Shown here: positions 8,303 through 17,066 of the stretch, one piece after another | Layout: each line of letters starts with the position of its first letter | Numbering within the stretch: position 1 is the stretch's first letter | DNA from: VXLM01 sp965242665 | GTDB lineage: Bacteria > Chloroflexota > Dehalococcoidia > Lucifugimonadales > VXLM01 | Assembly (NCBI GenBank): GCA_965242665.1 | Contig: OZ251484.1 | Span: 434,001-498,000 of the forward strand | Direction: 5' to 3' | Length of the DNA: 64,000 nt | Translations under genes and position numbers: made by a program | Notes under the pieces: model-generated | What the model saw: the letters and a program-made list of their open reading frames with translations, nothing else | Database searches by the model: none | Told to the model about the DNA's origin: nothing

Positions 8303-11149
8303 ATGCACATGGCAACCATTCCATCGCGTCTGAGAGGCATCATCCCACTCGACAGACTCGAATCCGCGCTGCGATCCCCGTGGATCCCTCTCGCCATGCT
8401 GCTGGTTGCGCTGTCGACGGTCTTCGTCTTTGGCGGCGACCGCAGCAGCTTCTATCGACCAGGCCATCACAACTGGACATCTTCGCATCAGCTGACGTTG
8501 GCCGTGAACCTCTCCCCAGAACACGGCTTCCAGCGATTCGTGCGCCGGTTCGTAGACGACGACGGCGTCACCCGCTACCAGCCGTACAACCGCTTCCCAA
8601 TCGGCGGCTATGCGAGCATGAAGGCAGCAGCCCTGCCCTTTGGGGAGAACCCGTCCACACAGCTCTACGCCGCCAGGATCCTCATGCTGCTGTTCTTCAG
8701 CGGCGCAGCAGTCCTCGCGTATCTCTCGCTCTGCCGCCTCACGTCCAACCGGTGGGTCGCACTGACTGCGACGCTGCTGGCGTTCTCGTCGTACTACCTG
8801 CTCTACTACAACGACATGACGTCACAAGAGAGTATGCCTGATTTCTTTGGGGTGATGTTGACCTTCCACGGTATGGTCGTCCTCGTGCAGGAAGGCCGCT
8901 TCCGTCAGCTGCTCGTCAAGACGTGCGTCGCGCTGCTGCTAGGATGGCATGTCTTCGCTCTGCTGCTGCCGTTCGTCATCTTTGGGCTTGTGAGCGACCT
9001 CCTGCGGGCGCATTCTGCCGCTGCCGCATCCGCATCCGCATCCGCCGCGCTGTGGAGTAGGCGTATTGCGTCCGCTCTGCTTCGCAGCCGCTACTTGCTG
9101 CTTGGCGTAGTTGCGCTGGGGTTCGGCCTGTCTGTCCTCGCCTTCAACTTCACGATGGAGTACGCCGCCATGAACGGCGAGACGCAGCTGACCGAATTAC
9201 CGTCATTCAAGTCCATGCTGAAACGCACCGGATCGGACTCCGAATTCAACACCGCTTTGGCCGACGAACTATCGTGGGGCCCTTTCCTGGAAGGACAGTT
9301 TCGCAGCGTCCTCAGAATGTTCATCCCTTACTCTCTGCTTGGGCCTATCAGTGTCCTCGATGATCTCGACCCTGCTGACGAAAGCCCAATGTGGCTATCG
9401 AAGGGCTGGGGCGTCGCCTTGGGAGTCGTCCTGTCCGCGGCGTGTCTGATCGGATCGATGTTCGCCCGTCCGAGAATCCTGTTCGTTACCCTGGCGTCGT
9501 TTGGCTTCTTCTGGGCGCTGCCAATGCGCAACCTTACCTACCATCACGATTTCGAGAGCGTCTTCTACATCGGCATCCCCTTGGTCTGCTTCACCATCGT
9601 GCTGCTCTTGGCGAGGAGGCTGACCGGTCGAGACGGCGTCATTGCTGCCGCGTCCGTCGCCGCACTGCTGCTCTTCACGGTCTCCAGCTTCCAAATGAGC
9701 AGCGTTGGGCACAGCGCGGAGACGGCCGAGGCAGCGAAGGCGGCGCAGCAGGAACTGCTCGACATCCGCAAGACGATTGCGGGCGAACCCGTCAGCGTTC
9801 TCAATGCCAGATCATCCACCAAGAACTTCTTCGCCTGGCCGCGCGCGGGACACGCGATGGATTACTACCTGAACTCGCACCCCATCTACTATGCGTATCT
9901 GAGGGGTAGATTCGTCGTCATGCGAGAGCGCGTCGATACGGACGCCCTGCTCACGCCGGAAAACCAGCACTTCTTCCTCTACGACAGGGCGGGCTTGGAA
10001 GCATGGTTCGAGTCCGTGTATCGGTCGGTCTCATCCGGAGAGCCAGCGGGGCGCGAGGAATTCGACGTCTATTTCGACGGTGACCGGACGGTGTACTACC
10101 TCAAGGAACCTTGCGAACGCGCGGACAGCTTGGACACTCTGGCCACTGCTCCAAGCTTCTTCCTGCGTGGCGACCCAATCGACGAAGCGGACACTTTGGA
10201 CACTGACCTACGCTTCTATCTGCACGTCTATCCAATCGACGAGAGATATCTCCCAGTCCACCGCAGGCAGTATGGATACGACAACCTCGACTTCATCTTC
10301 GTCGAGCGCGGCGTGCTATTCGACGGCAAGTGTCTGGCAAGGTTCGTCCTTCCGGAGTACGACGTTTCCAAGTTCGTCACTGGTAGACTCTACAGGGCTT
10401 GGGGCGTAGTGCATCATGTCCAGCCGCCCGAAGTCGTCTTGGAGTCCCAATCGATCGCTTCCAACGAAAACCCTGTTGCGCGCGGAGAGTTCGACGTGTA
10501 CATCGACGGGGGCAAGCTGTACTACATCAAGGAGCCGTGCGTCCATGCGGACACTCGGACGCGCTTCTTCTTGCACATCATCCCCGAGTACATCGACGAT
10601 CTTCCGGAAGCCCGCAGGCAGTATGGATACGACAACCTCGACTTCGACTTTGGCGTGCACGGCGCGCTATTCGATGGCAAGTGCACGGCCGCCGTTCCCC
10701 TTCCGCAGTACAATACCGCGCGAATCATGACTGGGCAGTTCGACGGCACCGGCCGCATTTGGAGCGTCGTGCACCACATCCTCCCGCCTGAAGTCATCTT
10801 GGAGTCCCAAGCGGTCGCTTCCAACGAAAACCCTGTTGCGCGCGGAGAGTTCGACGTGTACATCGACGGGGGCAAGCTGTACTACGTCAAGGAGCCGTGC
10901 GTCCGCGCGGACACCCGGGCGCGCTTCCTCTTGCACATCGTCCCTGAAGACGTGAACGATCTTCCGGAAGTCCGCAGGGATGTTGGATACGCCAACCTCG
11001 ACTTCGACTGGCGCGGTGAGCTGTTCGAGGGCCGGTGCGCGGCCGCCGTTTCCCTTCCGGAGTACGGCATCGCGCGAATCATCACCGGGCAGTTCTTCAG
11101 CACCGGCAGGATTTGGGGGGTCGAGTTCGCCCCGGAGGCGGGGCGCTAG
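8303..11149 (+). CDS. GT-C-like polytopic membrane protein with three C-terminal repeat domains
   Basis: 948 residues. Residues 1-480 contain about nine or ten hydrophobic segments (first near 30-48) and resemble GT-C glycosyltransferases/dolichyl-phosphate-mannose transferases in overall layout, with a conserved loop RPGHHNWTSSHQ and PYNRFPIGGY; no catalytic residue can be named with certainty. From about residue 580 a domain recurs three times: (E/F)FDVY.DG...YY.KEPC, ...LH..P, RRQYGYDNLDF, FDGKC, LPEY, TGQ. It is probably extracytoplasmic and follows the last membrane segment. The last two units are almost identical at DNA level (period 360 bases). A decayed paralogue lies at 59388-61668. 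Donor and acceptor are unknown. Confidence 0.75.
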   Translation: MHMATIPSRLRGIIPLDRLESALRSPWIPLAMLLVALSTVFVFGGDRSSFYRPGHHNWTSSHQLTLAVNLSPEHGFQRFVRRFVDDDGVTRYQPYNRFPIGGYASMKAAALPFGENPSTQLYAARILMLLFFSGAAVLAYLSLCRLTSNRWVALTATLLAFSSYYLLYYNDMTSQESMPDFFGVMLTFHGMVVLVQEGRFRQLLVKTCVALLLGWHVFALLLPFVIFGLVSDLLRAHSAAAASASASAALWSRRIASALLRSRYLLLGVVALGFGLSVLAFNFTMEYAAMNGETQLTELPSFKSMLKRTGSDSEFNTALADELSWGPFLEGQFRSVLRMFIPYSLLGPISVLDDLDPADESPMWLSKGWGVALGVVLSAACLIGSMFARPRILFVTLASFGFFWALPMRNLTYHHDFESVFYIGIPLVCFTIVLLLARRLTGRDGVIAAASVAALLLFTVSSFQMSSVGHSAETAEAAKAAQQELLDIRKTIAGEPVSVLNARSSTKNFFAWPRAGHAMDYYLNSHPIYYAYLRGRFVVMRERVDTDALLTPENQHFFLYDRAGLEAWFESVYRSVSSGEPAGREEFDVYFDGDRTVYYLKEPCERADSLDTLATAPSFFLRGDPIDEADTLDTDLRFYLHVYPIDERYLPVHRRQYGYDNLDFIFVERGVLFDGKCLARFVLPEYDVSKFVTGRLYRAWGVVHHVQPPEVVLESQSIASNENPVARGEFDVYIDGGKLYYIKEPCVHADTRTRFFLHIIPEYIDDLPEARRQYGYDNLDFDFGVHGALFDGKCTAAVPLPQYNTARIMTGQFDGTGRIWSVVHHILPPEVILESQAVASNENPVARGEFDVYIDGGKLYYVKEPCVRADTRARFLLHIVPEDVNDLPEVRRDVGYANLDFDWRGELFEGRCAAAVSLPEYGIARIITGQFFSTGRIWGVEFAPEAGR
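10441..11149 (+). repeat. Two near-identical 360-base coding repeats
   Basis: The sequence from 10441 aligns with that from 10801 at exactly 360 bases (120 codons), with long identical runs, for example the shared block beginning CTTCCAACGAAAACCCTG. A third, more diverged unit lies upstream (about 10050-10440) with an extra acidic insertion. The homogeneity indicates recent duplication or gene conversion. Confidence 0.85.
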
Positions 11150-11173
11150 ATTCCCGCCTCCGCGGAAATGACG
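11150..11173. repeat. Palindromic repeat directly after the membrane-protein stop
   Basis: The palindrome (one mismatch in the right arm) begins at the base after the TAG at 11147-11149. Its position could let it act as an RNA hairpin ending the transcript; this is inference. Confidence 0.6.
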
Positions 11174-11224
11174 TGGGTGGTGAGGGTATGATGAGGATAG
11201 TGCGGGTATAATGGGGGGGGCTTG

Positions 11225-11345
11225 GGTAAGACACGGAGGGCATGGGTATGATGGGGCGGATCTGCGGTAGGACACGGAGGGCACAAGTATGATGGGGCGG
11301 ATCTGCGGTAGGGCATGGGGGTTTTGGGTAGGACGCGGGGGCACG
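11225..11345. repeat. 41-base G-rich tandem repeat, about three units
   Basis: Units begin GGTA(A/G)GACACGGAGGG at 11225, 11266 and (degenerate) 11307, a 41-base period. The 11174-11528 intergenic stretch is otherwise gene-free; further down a short motif CCGTTGCACGAGGGGC is also repeated (about 11411 and 11471). No open frame of note. Confidence 0.7.
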
Positions 11346-11528
11346 GAAATGTGTTATTCATGGGTATCGAATTGTGGTACTATTCGCGGGAGATAGGTTC
11401 GCTCGCGGCCCGTTGCACGAGGGGCGCGGGGAACTGGCCAGCCATCCGACCGGCCCGACGTTCGAGCGAACCGTTGCACGAGGGGCACGAGCGACCGGCC
11501 CGACTCTCGACGATTCTCGGAGGGATCC

Positions 11529-12596
11529 ATGAAAGCCGCAGTAATCGAGCAGCCAAAGACTCGGATTCCCATTCGGGAACTCGAAATTCAGCCGCCTGAG
11601 CCGGGAGAGGTATTGCTGGACATGGTGGGGGCGGGCGTGTGCCACAGCGATTACCACTTCGTCGATGGGCACATGCGTCCGTGGGGGCTTCCGTGGGTGT
11701 TGGGGCATGAGGGGGCGGGCGTGGTTCGGGAGGTCGGGCCTGGGGTGTCCAGCGTGGAGCCGGGCGACAAGGTCATCCTCTCCCTGGATGCCATGTGCGG
11801 ATACTGCCGTAATTGCACGCTCGGCAGTCCTGCATTGTGCGAGACGTATCCGCGCGTGCCGGTGACGCGGATGACGCTCGACGGCCGGCCGACGTATCAC
11901 ATACGTCCGACGTTTGCGGAGCAGACTATCGCGCTTGCGGACGCTTGCGTGAAGGCGCCGGATGACACGAACTTGCGCGTGGGATGCCTCATCAGCTGCG
12001 GCGTGATTACTGGTGTCGGCGCAGTGGTCAACCGCGCAAAGGTCGAGGCGGGCGCGACGATGGCGGTGTTTGGATGCGGAGGGGTGGGTCTGAACGTCGT
12101 GCAAGGGGGCGTTCTGGCGTCGGCGGGGAAGATCATTGCGGTTGACAAGGTGCAATACAAGTTGGAGCTTGCGGAGCAGATGGGCGCTACGCACTTCGTA
12201 AACGCGGCGAAGGAAGATCCTGTGGAGCGAATCAAGGCGATCACCGGCGGCGGAGCGGACTACGCTTTCGAGGTGGTGGGGTTTCCCGCGCTCGTGAGAC
12301 AGGCTATCGACTGCGTGCGTCCTACGGGGACGGCGGTAGTCGTGGGGGTGCAACCGAGCGGTCAAGATATATCGGTCGACGGGTGGCACATCTTGCAGGA
12401 CCGCACGCTGATGGGGGCGTTTCACGGTTCGGCCCGCGCGCGCGTCGATTTCTTGTGGCTGCTCGATCTGTACGATCAAGGCAAGCTCAAGCTCGACGAG
12501 CTGATATCGCGTTCACGGCCTTTGGACGAGCTGAACGAGGCGTTCGACGACATGAACGCGGGCACGGTCGCGCGAACGGTGTTGGTGTTCGATTGA
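11529..12596 (+). CDS. Zinc-dependent alcohol dehydrogenase (MDR family)
   Basis: 355 residues. Catalytic zinc ligands lie in GVCHSDYHF and GHEGAGVV; the structural zinc cluster CGYCRNCTLGSPALC is complete. The Rossmann motif GCGGVGLNVVQGG follows, then an acidic residue at the end of beta-2 (AVDK), which favours NAD. The overall layout is class III/NDMA-type-like. GGAGGG lies five bases upstream of the ATG. It oxidises an alcohol or reduces an aldehyde in the cytosol; substrate not deducible. It converges with the minus-strand glycosidase-like gene. Confidence 0.92.
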   Translation: MKAAVIEQPKTRIPIRELEIQPPEPGEVLLDMVGAGVCHSDYHFVDGHMRPWGLPWVLGHEGAGVVREVGPGVSSVEPGDKVILSLDAMCGYCRNCTLGSPALCETYPRVPVTRMTLDGRPTYHIRPTFAEQTIALADACVKAPDDTNLRVGCLISCGVITGVGAVVNRAKVEAGATMAVFGCGGVGLNVVQGGVLASAGKIIAVDKVQYKLELAEQMGATHFVNAAKEDPVERIKAITGGGADYAFEVVGFPALVRQAIDCVRPTGTAVVVGVQPSGQDISVDGWHILQDRTLMGAFHGSARARVDFLWLLDLYDQGKLKLDELISRSRPLDELNEAFDDMNAGTVARTVLVFD

Positions 12597-12608
12597 GATT
12601 GCGCGCGG

Positions 12609-14159
12609 CTACATCTGCCCCGCAACTTGAATCGGCAAGTCGTCGTACCGCACCCATATCTCGACGGATTGGAGCACTCGGTCGGCGGTGAAGCCGTCCC
12701 ACCGTCGTTCCATCGAGACTTCTACGAGGTTATCGCCGCTGCGGATCACGTCGAGCGGCACATCGAACTCGTACCAATAGTGGGTGTTGATGCGGTGATC
12801 CATTCCCATCTTGACGGGCATATAGGAGACCAATCCGCCGTAGAAGTGCGTGACCTTGGCTTGGTTCTGGGGTAGTTCACGACCGTTGATCGCGTAAGTG
12901 ACGGCGTCGTTTGGGTGGGGCTGCACCAGTCTGATGCCCAGGGTCACGCGCTCCAACTCGCCATCGCTCCGAGCGGCGTCGAAATCGTCGTGGAGGCGCA
13001 CGAGCACGCTGGCGGTCACGCCCTCATCGAGAGTAACCGGCAGAACTCTAGGCGGGATGTACGGGTCCGGACGCGCGGAGGTTGGGGGGACGGCGTAATG
13101 CTTGGTCTTGCGCGCGTACACATCGGGGTCTGCCAACTCGCGTATGATTTCGTACTCGGTCTTGGTGTGCGGCCACTGCATGTCCGCCAAGTACACTCCA
13201 TCCGCGCCTGCGGCATGATAGTTGCCCGCGGCGGCCCGCGCCATTTCGATCGTTACGCCGTGGTATCGGTCATCGTAGGTGTCTCGCCCCATGGCTGGGT
13301 ATATTCCAACTCCGGATCGGCTTGCCTCCTCTGCCATCCAGTCGAAGTGAGAGTCCGGGTCGAGGATCATCACGTCGCCGAACGGGGTTACCCAATCGAC
13401 GATTCCCTCACGAATCCATGTACGAACGTCCATACCCGCATCCAGACAGGCTCGTTCGCTGGGATGGACACGGATCGAGAGGGCCAGTTCGCGACTTTGC
13501 TTCCGGCCGATGTCGTCCAAGAGGGTGCGGACGCTCCGCATCCATTCCGTCAGGATCGGGACGTTCTTGGCGACCTCGGAGGGTTTGAAGAACACGCGGA
13601 TGTACTCGTCGATTTCCACTCCGTCGGCTCCGTACCGTTCGCAGATCTCTTCGATGACGGATAGGCGCTCTTCTCGGACATCCGCCCTGGCGAAGTCCAA
13701 GGCGGTGGCAGCGTGGGGCTTGTCGGGATCTTCCTCGCCGATCATTACCTCTGGATTCTCGTACTTGAGCCTCCCAACGGAGTAGGTGCTCTCCTCGGGG
13801 GCGCCGCTGTCGTTGATTCGGACGCTGCCAAGCACTCGGATGCCCTTCTCGTGCGCGCGGTCGACGACGACTTGGAAGGGGTCGAGTCCGCGAGCGAGGG
13901 CGGAAGACAGATTTTCCGCTGCGCGCCACCAGACGAGTCCTTTGTCGTGCGGGTTCGCCCGCTCTCCAAACCGATAGCCAACGCGGGTATCGTACAAGAA
14001 CGTTTGCCCCATCCCGGTGCCGTAGATGAGGGTGTCGACGGGCGTGCCGATCAGATCGTCCACCGGCCTGCGGAGCCGATGCAGGCTCATCGGAGGGTCG
14101 AAGCGGTACAAGAGGTAGTGGCGGGAATCGTGGTAGTAGATCAAGCGGGGTTTCTTCAC
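12609..14159 (-). CDS. Glycosidase-like TIM-barrel family protein, copy A
   Basis: 516 residues from a GTG start with GAGGAGA seven bases upstream. The first ~330 residues look like a (beta/alpha)8 barrel: RAHEKGIRVLGSVRIND, then YGADGVEIDEYIRVFF (acidic pair at a strand end, as in glycoside hydrolases), IVDWVTPFGDVMI and GADGVYLADMQWPH. The C-terminal ~170 residues resemble a beta-sandwich (VTLGIRLVQPHPND, YEFDVPLDVIRSGDNLVEV). No signal peptide. A paralogue with the same layout is at 56510-58063. I do not recognise a named family; a carbohydrate-active enzyme is the best guess. The nuclease-like gene lies 13 bases upstream in the same direction. Confidence 0.75.
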   Translation of the reverse strand: MKKPRLIYYHDSRHYLLYRFDPPMSLHRLRRPVDDLIGTPVDTLIYGTGMGQTFLYDTRVGYRFGERANPHDKGLVWWRAAENLSSALARGLDPFQVVVDRAHEKGIRVLGSVRINDSGAPEESTYSVGRLKYENPEVMIGEEDPDKPHAATALDFARADVREERLSVIEEICERYGADGVEIDEYIRVFFKPSEVAKNVPILTEWMRSVRTLLDDIGRKQSRELALSIRVHPSERACLDAGMDVRTWIREGIVDWVTPFGDVMILDPDSHFDWMAEEASRSGVGIYPAMGRDTYDDRYHGVTIEMARAAAGNYHAAGADGVYLADMQWPHTKTEYEIIRELADPDVYARKTKHYAVPPTSARPDPYIPPRVLPVTLDEGVTASVLVRLHDDFDAARSDGELERVTLGIRLVQPHPNDAVTYAINGRELPQNQAKVTHFYGGLVSYMPVKMGMDHRINTHYWYEFDVPLDVIRSGDNLVEVSMERRWDGFTADRVLQSVEIWVRYDDLPIQVAGQM

Positions 14160-14172
14160 GAGAATCTCCTCT

Positions 14173-14682
14173 CTATGCAGGGACTTTCGACCATAGGACC
14201 GATACGCCGCCGGTCCAGTCTATCCACTCGCTACCGTGGGGAGGATCACGCCAGCGAAAGTGTCCTCCCTCGTCTATGAATATGGAATAGGCCGTCTTTG
14301 CCTTTCCTTGCTCGACGTATTCTTGGACTCGTCGAACGTCCTTTGTCACACTTCCGTTGGGATCGCTCCAGAAGACGGCTGACGGGTTGAGTTTCGATGA
14401 CCAGATGTCACCGCCGCGGTCGGCCTTCCGGTCGTGGGACGGCTCGTACTTGAACTCCGCGGCGACCTCCACGGAGTCACCGCCAAGGATGACCAAGTCA
14501 GCACGGGGGCCGCCCAATCTATACTCGTTGAATACGCGGTACGGGAGATCCGCTCGCTCTATTTCTTCCATCATTCGCGTTTGGACTGTCCAAACGATGT
14601 CCCGTTCCGTAAAGAATCGGTAACCCCTGTACTGACAGCGGAGCCATTCGATCGTGTCTTCGAACAACTTGGTTGCTTCCAT
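14173..14682 (-). CDS. Small protein with a possible PD-(D/E)XK nuclease fold
   Basis: 169 residues. The segment PRADLVILGGDSVEVAAEFKY fits the D...E-x-K core of PD-(D/E)XK enzymes (Asp in ADLVIL, then EFK), and flanking helices are plausible. Many proteins of this kind are hypothetical restriction-like or regulatory factors. No partner methyltransferase is adjacent; the gene is followed after 13 bases by the glycosidase-like gene, so co-transcription is likely. Function not assignable; the fold call is tentative. Confidence 0.6.
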   Translation of the reverse strand: MEATKLFEDTIEWLRCQYRGYRFFTERDIVWTVQTRMMEEIERADLPYRVFNEYRLGGPRADLVILGGDSVEVAAEFKYEPSHDRKADRGGDIWSSKLNPSAVFWSDPNGSVTKDVRRVQEYVEQGKAKTAYSIFIDEGGHFRWRDPPHGSEWIDWTGGVSVLWSKVPA

Positions 14683-14799
14683 TTGGTTCTCGGGCTCCTC
14701 GGTCTGATGAGGCTACGATTCACGACTTCGAGGATATACTATACCATAGTCGGGCGGCTCCCAAGCATGTATCCGACGAGGCGCTAGGGGCAACGTGCG

Positions 14800-14829
14800 T
14801 TGACAGACTATCAGGCGCATCGGTATCAT
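14800..14829 (+). promoter_or_regulatory. Strong sigma70-type promoter for the DapA-like/MfnB-like pair
   Basis: Perfect TTGACA (14800-14805), 18-base spacer, TATCAT (14824-14829), about 55 bases upstream of the ATG at 14884. Confidence 0.6.
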
Positions 14830-14883
14830 TGAGAGGAAAGACGCGGGCGATCGAAGGCTCCGCGGCTGGTAGGAGTATCCTGA

Positions 14884-15873
14884 ATGGCGAATTACAGCAA
14901 GGGAGAGGCTCTGGAATGGGCGCGTGTGCATCTGCGCGGCGAGTGGAGCACGCTCATGACACCGTTCACTGTTGACGATCGAGTGGATGAGCAGGCCCTC
15001 CGGCACAATATCCGTCATGTTCGCTCGCTGGGGACTCGGGGCGCGGGGTGTACGTGGGGCATGGGCGAGTTTTGGAGTCTCACGCGGGAAGAGCGGTTGC
15101 TCGTGTACGATACGGTATCCGACGAGGCTGCGGGAAATTGGCTCATCGGGGCGCACGTCTCCCATACGTCTATCAAGGAGACGATGTTGCTCGCGGATCA
15201 TGCGGAGGCGGCGGGGTTCGATCTGCTGATTGCAGGTGCGCCCTATTTCGTCACGAAGACGGAAGGGCAAGTCGTGGAATTCGTCCGCTTGCTGGCAGAC
15301 TCGACCAACCTGGCGATCATGTTCTACAACTCGCCGCAGTTCGGCATCGTGATGAGCGCTGACGGTCTCAGACGAATATGCGGCATTCCGAACGTCGTGG
15401 GGGTCAAAGAAGCCAGCTTCAATAGAGACCTCACCATCGAAGCGCATAGGCTGCTCGGGGACTCGGCGGTCATCAGCGCGCCCGACGAGTGGGTTCTCTT
15501 CAAGGGACGAGAGCTGGGGTTCCAGCAGCAGGTGATGTTTGCAAACACTTCGGACTGGCGGTTCGACCGTCCGGGCGAGAACCATTACGTGCAATTCATC
15601 GAGCGGGCGACGACTGGCGACATCGACGATGCGTTGTACGAGGAGCGATTGGCGCCGGTAAAGTCGCTTTCGGACAAGTGGTGGCAGTATACGGCCGCCA
15701 AATTCGGGGGGGCTCTTCCTGCGTCGTTGTGCAAGTATTGGGGCGAGCTCATGGGACTCCGGCATGGTTCCGTTCGGCCGCCGCTGTCCGATCTCGACGA
15801 AGAAGAAAAAACTCAGCTCAAGTCCGAGTTGGAGTCCGTCCAAAACGCCGTTTCCGCGGCTGCAGGGGGTTAG
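14884..15873 (+). CDS. Dihydrodipicolinate synthase family protein (DapA-like aldolase)
   Basis: 329 residues. Visible class I aldolase features: an N-terminal LMTPFTVDDRVDEQALR, Tyr in IMFYNSPQFG and the Schiff-base Lys in NVVGVKEASFN. The usual GTTGE of true DapA is replaced by GCTWGMGEFWSL, so a lysine-pathway role is doubtful; the family also covers N-acetylneuraminate lyase and keto-acid aldolases. The stop codon is only two bases from the ATG of the MfnB-like gene, implying coupling. It is clearly distinct from the three paralogues at 44-48 kb. Confidence 0.88.
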   Translation: MANYSKGEALEWARVHLRGEWSTLMTPFTVDDRVDEQALRHNIRHVRSLGTRGAGCTWGMGEFWSLTREERLLVYDTVSDEAAGNWLIGAHVSHTSIKETMLLADHAEAAGFDLLIAGAPYFVTKTEGQVVEFVRLLADSTNLAIMFYNSPQFGIVMSADGLRRICGIPNVVGVKEASFNRDLTIEAHRLLGDSAVISAPDEWVLFKGRELGFQQQVMFANTSDWRFDRPGENHYVQFIERATTGDIDDALYEERLAPVKSLSDKWWQYTAAKFGGALPASLCKYWGELMGLRHGSVRPPLSDLDEEEKTQLKSELESVQNAVSAAAGG

Positions 15874-15875
15874 AC

Positions 15876-16853
15876 ATGATCTTGATGGTAAGCGTTCAAA
15901 ATCTCGACGAGGCCATGCACGCCCTCAAGGGCGGGGCGGACATCGTCGACGTGAAGAACTTGCAGGAGGCGCTCGTCGGGTCGGCGAATCCGTGGGTAAT
16001 CGAGCAAGTCCGCGACGCCATCCCGGAACCTCACCACGCCAGCGTTACTCTGGGCGTCGTGCCAAACCAGATCGGCACGGTTGCCATGGCAGTCTATGCG
16101 GCGGGGCGAATGGGCGCGACGTCCGTGAAGGTCGGCTTCATGAAGACCGAGTACGACCACGCAGTGGAAACGCTGCGGGCGTCCAAGCAGGCCCTGGAAG
16201 GGACGGACACTAAGCTGATTGGATCTCTGTTCGCGGACAACCCGTTGTACGACGGGTTGGAAGCGCGGCACATGGTCGAACTCGGCAGAGACGGCCTGTG
16301 CGACGGGTGGCTCATAGATACCCTGACGAAAGACGGACGGAATCTCTTCGACTTCATGTCCGAGGCGGAGCTCCGAGAGATGGTCTTCGAGAGCAAGCAG
16401 GACGGCATGAGCACCGCGCTGTCTGGACATCTGAGAGTCGACGACCTCGACGAGCTTGCCCGGATCAATCCGGATATCGTCGGAGTGCGAGGGGCCGTCT
16501 GCGCGAAGGGCGACCGCAGCGAGGGCGTCTACTGGGAGGCGGTATCCGAGTTCAAGAAGCAGATCGACATGCGGCAGTCGGGAGAAATCGACGTGCTCGA
16601 CGGGGCATACGCCGGCAACGGACACAAGGCGGGAGAGTGGATCGTCGTGGACGGCACGGGAAAGACCTGCGCCAGCATCCTCGCAGAGCTTACCGAGCGA
16701 GTCGACGCAGACCCGCGCTCGTTCGTCGAGGTCATCATGCCCGACGTGCTCAACACCTACGACGTCGTCATGTGGGCCGAGGAGCGAGGCCACAGCATCT
16801 TGACTCAACGCAAGGACGCCGACGGCTCGATGCGGATACTGATTCAGCCGTAG
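15876..16853 (+). CDS. MfnB-like (5-formylfuran-3-yl)methyl phosphate synthase with TusA-like C-terminal domain
   Basis: 325 residues; the ATG at 15876 directly follows the upstream stop, with AGGGGG before it. Residues 1 to about 235 match the DUF556/MfnB family, which makes 4-(hydroxymethyl)-2-furancarboxaldehyde phosphate from two glyceraldehyde-3-phosphates for methanofuran. Asp25 and Lys27 (DIVDVKN), Lys85 (SVKVGF) and the DTLTKDGRNLFDFM block (Asp148, Lys152) align by eye with conserved active-site positions of the archaeal enzyme. Archaeal MfnB is about 235 residues; here ~73 extra residues (253-325) look TusA/SirA-like, with one Cys near 265 and MWAEERGHSIL. Its role in this bacterium is unknown; pairing with an aldolase-family gene is notable. 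Confidence 0.8.
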   Translation: MILMVSVQNLDEAMHALKGGADIVDVKNLQEALVGSANPWVIEQVRDAIPEPHHASVTLGVVPNQIGTVAMAVYAAGRMGATSVKVGFMKTEYDHAVETLRASKQALEGTDTKLIGSLFADNPLYDGLEARHMVELGRDGLCDGWLIDTLTKDGRNLFDFMSEAELREMVFESKQDGMSTALSGHLRVDDLDELARINPDIVGVRGAVCAKGDRSEGVYWEAVSEFKKQIDMRQSGEIDVLDGAYAGNGHKAGEWIVVDGTGKTCASILAELTERVDADPRSFVEVIMPDVLNTYDVVMWAEERGHSILTQRKDADGSMRILIQP

Positions 16854-16952
16854 CGTGGGTATGCTGCCGTCTCTGCTCGTTCCCGGCTGGACGTGCTTGC
16901 GATCTACGCGTTGTATCAGACGCTCGTGCCATAAAGGGAGGGGCCACGAACG

Positions 16953-17066
16953 ATGAAGATAGATAGGATTGGGGCCTGCGTCGCCGCCCTGGTGTCGGGA
17001 TTCTTCCTCATAGCCGCGGTGTCTGAATGCGAGGTGACAAATTCGCGGAATTTTGGATGCTTCTAG
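16953..17066 (+). other. Signal-peptide-like leader frame, probably the displaced N-terminus of the next gene
   Basis: ATG at 16953 has GGGAGGGG about ten bases upstream and encodes 37 residues with a basic start and a hydrophobic core (VAALVSGFFLIAAV), then a stop at 17064. The downstream propeller protein lacks a signal peptide and its frame opens only at 17027, in a different phase. A one-base indel between 17027 and 17066 would fuse the two. Either a real frameshift or an assembly error. Confidence 0.55.

Noticed and set aside
11225..11345. Possible CRISPR or iteron origin
   Set aside because: The 41-base units are contiguous and degenerate, with no spacers, no initiator gene and no AT-rich unwinding region.
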